From contig CM022673.1 in the NCBI GenBank assembly GCA_012295275.1, forward strand, positions 7,290,311 to 7,354,310: DNA of 64,000 nucleotides, given 5' to 3'. The translations under genes were made by a program, and so were the position numbers. Positions 57,619 through 64,000 of the stretch are shown piece after piece. How positions within the stretch are numbered: the first letter of the stretch is position 1; every line of letters begins with the position of its first letter. The DNA comes from Chrysomallon squamiferum. Its lineage: Eukaryota; Mollusca; Gastropoda; Neomphalida; Peltospiridae. Below the pieces are notes generated by a model. It had not been told where the DNA came from. It worked only from the letters and a program-made list of their open reading frames with translations, and did not search any database.

Positions 57619-58365
57619 TCATATTTCATTTGCCTTGTAGTACTTTTGTTGTGCTTCATCGTCATATGCAGACAAAATCTCGTTCAAAAACGTATCAAAT
57701 TCTCTTGTGCATATCAGACCATTGTTAACGCTTATGTTGATGAAATCAAATGAATCTGTAAAATTAAAAAAATATATATCAAATATATATTAGAATAAAT
57801 CCATAAAATAGATATTTAAAAACGGCAACTTTTAGATAAAATAGTATAATATATATAAAACAAATATTGAAATAAATAAGTGAGATTAAAATTATAGTTG
57901 TGGTAGTAGCAATAGTAGCAGCAACAGTAGTAGTAGTGGTAACCATTATCTTAATACTGTTGTTAGTGCTAGTGATATGATAGTTTTACAGTATCCGGAT
58001 TTAATTCAAGAAATTGTAATAGCGATAAATACAGTAATAGTCATAGAAGTAATAGAAGATGTATGAACAGCAGCCGTTTTTGTAAAGGTAGAAGCTGCAA
58101 TAATAGTGAAAATAATGGTAGTAAAAAAGCAGTAACAATAGTGATCGTAACAGTAGTTTTGAAAGTAACAGGAATCAAACTTACCGATAAAATTTATAAG
58201 ATCCTCTAGACCAGGTTGATCCTCTTCTTGCATATCAGGCATGTTTTTGTACTCGTCTGGGACTATGTTGTCTGTCTTATCAAATGACGGCATCGTGATA
58301 GCAGAGTACGATTCATCCCAAGCTGGAAAGACCATATGATTCTTCAACAGCACTTCAGTCATCAT
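57619..58365 (-). CDS. unknown acidic two-exon gene, copy 5
   Basis: Exon 1 is 58365-58185 and exon 2 is 57755-57619. Variants SYSAITM and DMQEEDQPG. The frame to the stop is intact, but the +1 extension carries a nonsense change (TAA after DMEIF), the only direct copy where it is broken. Confidence 0.58.
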
Positions 58366-58413
58366 CGTCAGAATTGAGCTTAATGTATAATACAATTTTG
58401 TAATGCGTGGTGT

Positions 58414-58422
58414 ATTTTTATA
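58414..58422 (-). promoter_or_regulatory. TATA box of copy 5
   Basis: TATAAAAAT, 57 bp before the ATG. Confidence 0.6.
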
Positions 58423-58486
58423 CTACTTCGAGAAATCAGCGGATTGGATGTTTGCACTTTTTCACAGGACCAATCAACAAATAGCC

Positions 58487-59046
58487 ATTACCATAAAAGG
58501 TAATAAGTTTTGCACTGAATAATTGGTGAAGATAAAAAAAATAACATAATAATAAAAAAATAATAATAATAATATAAAATAAATGTTTTGTATAAATTAA
58601 TCGTTTCAGGTTTCTTTTTTAAAAATCTGACAGAAGGTAAGAAGCGTTTGATTGTCGGACCAAGTAATAATACCATTAAATGTAATAAGTTTTAACTGAA
58701 TAATTGGTGAAGGTTTAAAAAAATAACATAATAATAAAAATATATATATAAAATAATATAAAATAAAAAAAATTCAAACATTAGTCGTTTTTCGATTTAA
58801 AAAACACAATTGACATAAGGTAAGAAGAAGCGTTTGATTGTTGACCCAGGTAATAATGTCATAAAAGGTAATAAGTTTTTTGGACTGAATAACTGCTGAA
58901 GGTAAAAAAATAACATAATAATAAAAATAAAAATAAAATATATAAAATTATTTTTTTTTCTTAAATTAATCGTTTCACAATATTTTTTTTTTAAATCTGC
59001 CATAAGGTAAGAAAAAATGTTTGATTGTTGGACCAAGTAATAATAC
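58487..59046 (+). repeat. nested tandem triplication of about 185 bp
   Basis: Three consecutive copies (near 58487, 58672, 58856) each run from 'ggtaataagtttt' to 'gcgtttgattgt...ccaagtaataat'. Units 2 and 3 have a single copy. The same triplication is at 62817-63378. Confidence 0.8.
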
Positions 59047-59304
59047 CATTAGATGAATCACTGCCACACCACTGAATTGGTGCACAGACTGTCCCTACTG
59101 ATAAAAAAACATAATAATAATAATAATAATAAAATACATTTTTTTCCGAAAAATATTGCGGTTAATGCAGTCATAGTAGATTTCATTATGTATAGAACAT
59201 ATGTGAAAGAAATGTGCTTTGTTCTTCTTCTTTTCCTTTTTTTTTCTTTGCATCCAGCCATCTACTTCGTTGTCTAATACACACACCATAGAAACATTAC
59301 AGAT

Positions 59305-59385
59305 ACATACATACATACATACATACATACATACATACATACATACATACATACATAAATACATACATACATACATATATATATA
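59305..59385 (+). repeat. (ATAC)n microsatellite
   Basis: About 17 tetranucleotide units; its counterpart in unit 8 is at 63635-63715. Confidence 0.9.
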
Positions 59386-60423
59386 CATATATACGCACAA
59401 ACGAATAGTAATAATAATAATAATAATATTTCTTCCCGATCTTGATTTTGTCGTTAAGACATGCACAGACATTTTTGAGTTATGTCCCTTGTGACGTAAC
59501 TATGTCATCGCTTGTTTATTTTAGTCACGTAGTCAAACACGTTACTATCAGTGGACCGTTAAGTAGTACAAATATCCATTAATTTGGACAGATATCAAAC
59601 TGATTAAAACCATTAGGTGATCATAACTGTACCCACTGACTGGTTTAATAAGATGGTTTAATGTTTTCATAAGAATCAGACAACGGTGCTAAAACCGATT
59701 TAAAGCTATGGTTCTCGAACTTATTGCGACCCTGAATACAGTTTTGGCCCGGTAAAATGAGGATATATATAATGTTGATTATCAGTCATATTGATGTAAT
59801 ATTTAAATTTATTAATTTATATTATTATCACAAATTTGCCTTTTTGACGAGACATTCAGCGGTTTTCGCGAAAAGCCTCGCGATTCTCAACTAGGTCGCG
59901 ACCACAGGTTTATGAGTATTGATTCAAAGTGTATATTTTATTTCATAATTCCAAAAAGAAATCTAGATCCGATGTGGACAACCTTTCCTGAAAAAGAGGA
60001 CCACTTAAGACATGACTCGTCATCAGACGGACTGCACTATAAAAAAAAAAAAATTAATAAAAATTAAAAAAATTAATAAAAAAAGAAATAAAAATAAAGA
60101 ACTTTACGTTACAAGATCTTAATATAGACGTTGTAGCTTTGGTTACTTATATACTGAATTTATATTCTGTTGTAAGTGACACTGAGAACAACATTATACC
60201 ACCAAGGCAGCAGGTAGACTCTTTTTGAAAAGACGTAAAAACACTTTATCCCCGAGCGGAGCGTGGCAAACAAATTTGAGGGAGGGGTCTGGGGGCCGAC
60301 TTCAAACGGCAACTCCTCACATAAACAATTTCATTCAGCAGATATCGATTTTATCGGAATAGAGATTGATATTTTATATTTTTCAAATAAAATCTTTGTA
60401 TTTAAAAAAAGAAACTATTATTA

Positions 60424-60455
<32 letters not shown>

Positions 60456-60788
60456 CGACATTTTCGGTATGAGGTATAAGTTCCATTTGACTCAATGTAG
60501 ATACGGCCATCGTCATGTATTTCTGTTAGAGAATACGAAATTTTAGAAATGTTTTATTTAACTGTACACTCTTTCATCTGCAATATGCTGACCGACATTG
60601 TACTAGTACTTGTGACTGCATCAACTAGAGGAAGCTTTCCCGATTTTTGTCTTTTAACTAACAGCAAACTATATTACAATACAGTTGCATTGTAGAGAGC
60701 AATTTGTCAGCTCCCAGCACCTCAAAAACCACCCCAATTTGTTGTTATTATCTATATTTACGTGAAATTGTGTGTATGTATATATCTA

Positions 60789-60839
<51 letters not shown>

Positions 60840-61945
60840 GTATATATGTATATATATGTATGTATGTATATATATGTATATAGTTTTAGTTATATTTATG
60901 GTTATATATATATGAATATATACAGATTTTTGTTGTATTAATAATCTTTATTAAACAATCCCCATAGAACCAGTCACCATACCAACAGACCCCTGGCAAC
61001 GTTGGACTCCAACATACTGTTCCTCCTATTCTCTGGCCCACCTCTCCATATATATATATACATATATATATGTGTGTGTTCGTGTTTGTGTGTGTGTGTG
61101 ACTGTGTGTGTATATATCTATGTTTTTGTATATTTATGTGTATAATGTATATATATATATTTGTCTATAATTCAGATATATATGTGTACGTATGCGCATG
61201 GGATGAAATATTATGTATGGTTCTTTTAGATACAGTTAAATAGTAACCAATACATTTGTTGAAGAAAGTAACATTTTAATAAGATCTAAAGAAGCAAAAG
61301 ATTACATAATGTTTTGGATACTCTCAACCTGCTTAAAACATTTAAACATGTAATTTTATTAACAGAATAAAAATTAGCAAAGTATTATCGAGTGGTTTAT
61401 AATTAGTTGAAGAAAATAAGGGCAACAGGAAAATAAATATTATATGCATTAAGAACGAAGGCAACAAAGAAAGAATGAAAGATGAAAGAAGTGAAAAATT
61501 AATTTGAAGAAAAAGGAATGAAACAAAAACACAAAGAAAAACTGTTGTTGTAAATTTATTTACATAAACCGAATCATATAAATACACATATTTTTTTTAT
61601 ATTTTATTCTTATTTTTTTTTTTTACAGGACACCTATAACACTTATTCAAACGTCATCGGATATGTTCGTAAAAACACGTGTTACATTGCGTTTTGGAAA
61701 CATACATAGGTTTCGTACTGGAAATCACGATCGCCTACGTTTTCAAAGAATTCGCTGTGTTTGCTGTTGTCAGCTACGTTTTCTGGACTTCCTGATCAGT
61801 TACCATCTGGAAGAGATCGCAAACTTCTTCTTGTAATGTGAGACCAAACTGATCGCCTTGTGAAGCAGAAGCCAAATCTTTGTTATAGTAATAAAATTCT
61901 CTGTCTGGAAGAACACTTTGGAATATCTCCATGTCAAAAGCGCTA

Positions 61946-62696
61946 TCATATTTGATTTGCCTTGTAGTACTTTTGTTGTGCTTCATCGTCATATGCAGAC
62001 AAAATCTCGTTCAAAAACGTATCAAATTCTTTTGTGGATATCAGACCATTGTTAACGCTTATGTTGATGAAATCAAATGAATCTGTAAAATTTAAAAAAA
62101 AATATATATCAAATATATATTAGAATAAATACATAAAATAGATATTTAAAAACGGCTACTGTTAAATAAAATAGTATAATATAAAAAATAAAGATAATGA
62201 AATAAATAAGTGAGATTAAAATTATAATTGTGGTAGTAGCAATAGGAGCAGCAGCAGTAGTAGTAGTGGTAACCATTATCTTAATACTGTTGTTGGTGAT
62301 AGTGATATGATAGTTTTACAGTATCCGGATTTAATTCAAGAAATTGTAATAGTGATAAACAAAGTAATAGTCATATAAGTAATAGTAGATGTATGAACAG
62401 CAGCAGTTTTAGTAAAGGTAGAAGCTGCAATAATAGTGAAAATAATGTTAGAAAAAAAAGCAGTAGTAATAGTGATAGTAACAGTAGTTTTAATAGTAAC
62501 AGGAATCAAACTTACCGATAAAATTTATAAGATCCTCTAGACCAGGTTGATCCTCTTCTTCCATATCAAGCATGTTCTTGTACTCATTTGGGACTATGTT
62601 GTCTGTGTTATGAAATGACGGCATCGTGATAGCAGAGTGCGATTCATCCCAAGCTGGAAAGACCATATGATTCTTCAACAGCACTTCAGTCATCAT
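61946..62696 (-). CDS. unknown acidic two-exon gene, copy 6
   Basis: Exon 1 is 62696-62516 and exon 2 is 62082-61946. Variants ITMPSFHNTDNIVPNEY and LISTKEF; ends YYKANQI like copy 1. Start, splice sites and stop are intact. Confidence 0.6.
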
Positions 62697-62744
62697 CGTC
62701 AGAGTTGAGCTTAATGTATAATACAATTTTGTAATGCGCGGTGT

Positions 62745-62753
62745 ATTTTTATA
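62745..62753 (-). promoter_or_regulatory. TATA box of copy 6
   Basis: TATAAAAAT at the conserved position. Confidence 0.6.
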
Positions 62754-64000
62754 CTACTTCGAGAAATCAGCGGATTGGATGTTTGCACTTTTTCACAGGA
62801 CCAATCAACAAATAGCCATTACCATAAAAGGTAATAAGTTTTGCACTGAATAATTGGTGAAGATAAAAAAAATAACATAATAATAAAAAATAATAATAAT
62901 AATAATATAAAATAAATGTTTTGTATAAATTAATCGTTTCAGGTTTCTTTTTTAAAAATCTGACAGAAGGTAAGAAGCGTTTGATTGTCGGACCAAGTAA
63001 TAATACCATTAAATGTAATAAGTTTTAACTGAATAATTGGTGAAGGTTTAAAAAAATAACATAATAATAAAAATATATATATAAAATAATATAAAATAAA
63101 AAAAATTCAAACATTAGTCGTTTTTCGATTTAAAAAACACAATTGACATAAGGTAAGAAGAAGCGTTTGATTGTTGACCCAGGTAATAATGTCATAAAAG
63201 GTAATAAGTTTTTTGGACTGAATAACTGCTGAAGGTAAAAAAATAACATAATAATAAAAATAAAAATAAAATATATAAAATTATTTTTTTTTCTTAAATT
63301 AATCGTTTCACAATATTTTTTTTTTAAATCTGCCATAAGGTAAGAAAAAATGTTTGATTGTTGGACCAAGTAATAATACCATTAGATGAATCACTGCCAC
63401 ACCACTGAATTGGTGCACAGACTGTCCCTACTGATAAAAAAACATAATAATAATAATAATAATAAAATACATTTTTTTCCGAAAAATATTGCGGTTAATG
63501 CAGTCATAGTAGATTTCATTATGTATAGAACATATGTGAAAGAAATGTGCTTTGTTCTTCTTCTTTTCCTTTTTTTTTCTTTGCATCCAGCCATCTACTT
63601 CGTTGTCTAATACACACACCATAGAAACATTACAGATACATACATACATACATACATACATACATACATACATACATACATACATACATACATAAATACA
63701 TACATACATACATATATATATACATATATACGCACAAACGAATAGTAATAATAATAATAATAATATTTCTTCCCGATCTTGATTTTGTCGTTAAGACATG
63801 CACAGACATTTTGAGTTATGTCCCTTGTGACGTAACTATATCATCGCTTGTTTATTTTAGTCACGTAGTCAAACACGTTACTATCAGTGGACCGTTAAGT
63901 AGTACAAATATCCATTAATTTGGACAGATATCAAACTGATTAAAACCATTAGGTGATCATAACTGTACCCACTGACTGGTTTAATAAGATGGTTTAATGT

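Larger units (their letters stand above)
56690..60930 (+). repeat. segmental unit 7 (direct)
   Basis: Starts in the 'cctcctattctatggcccacc' region; contains gene copy 5, a nested triplication (58487-59046), the 'acatgcacagacatt' region (59458) and hAT-like debris. More divergent from units 2-4 than those are from each other. Confidence 0.75.
60931..64000 (+). repeat. segmental unit 8 (direct, runs off the window)
   Basis: Starts at 'ataatctttattaaacaatc'; contains gene copy 6 and the triplication, and reaches the 'acatgcacagacatt' region (63796) before the window ends. Confidence 0.8.

Overview
The window is animal nuclear DNA, AT-rich and crowded with microsatellites, with clear GT-AG introns. 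I read it as a mollusc, probably a gastropod or bivalve. The basis is that the left-hand gene pairs peritrophin-A (CBM14) chitin-binding domains with a C-terminal laminin-G domain, the architecture of the molluscan shell-matrix proteins Pif and BMSP. No rRNA, tRNA, CRISPR array or prokaryotic operon was seen. Species assignment would need a search.

Region 1 (1-24.4 kb, + strand) is the 3' part of one very large gene. Its 5' end lies outside the window. It has 38 intact small exons (168-189 bp), each coding one Cys-rich module of about 56-63 residues. Two canonical CBM14 exons (both 192 bp) lie within the series, followed by a linker exon and a four-exon laminin-G domain ending in a 27-bp terminal exon at 24353. 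All module exons are phase 1-1, so any of them can be lost or gained without shifting frame. The core (5.8-20.0 kb) is a higher-order repeat of roughly 1.2-kb blocks, each with an A, a B and a C or D exon plus a dead exon carrying a stop. Three further exons in the 9th and 10th blocks are damaged. If every intact exon is joined, the window encodes about 2,600 residues in a single frame.

Region 2 (27.1-34.3 kb, - strand) holds a complete three-exon claudin/PMP22-like four-pass membrane protein of 184 residues. Its introns are 5.2 and 1.4 kb and are full of simple repeats. The intervals 24.4-27.1 and 34.3-37.0 kb show no gene.

Region 3 (37.0-64.0 kb) is a recent segmental array of roughly 4-kb units. 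One unit is inverted (37.0-40.8 kb) and the others are head-to-tail, running off the window end. Five direct units and the inverted one carry copies of a two-exon gene I do not recognise (105 acidic residues in the intact copies). It has a TATA box 57 bp before the start codon and a conserved overlapping reading frame after its stop. Two shorter units have lost the gene. Transposon debris (a Tigger-like short element and hAT-like ends) and microsatellites make up the rest of each unit.

The three regions have no obvious functional link. The most unusual content is the giant modular chitin-binding exon array with its embedded dead exons, and the amplified unknown gene family with its overlapping frame.
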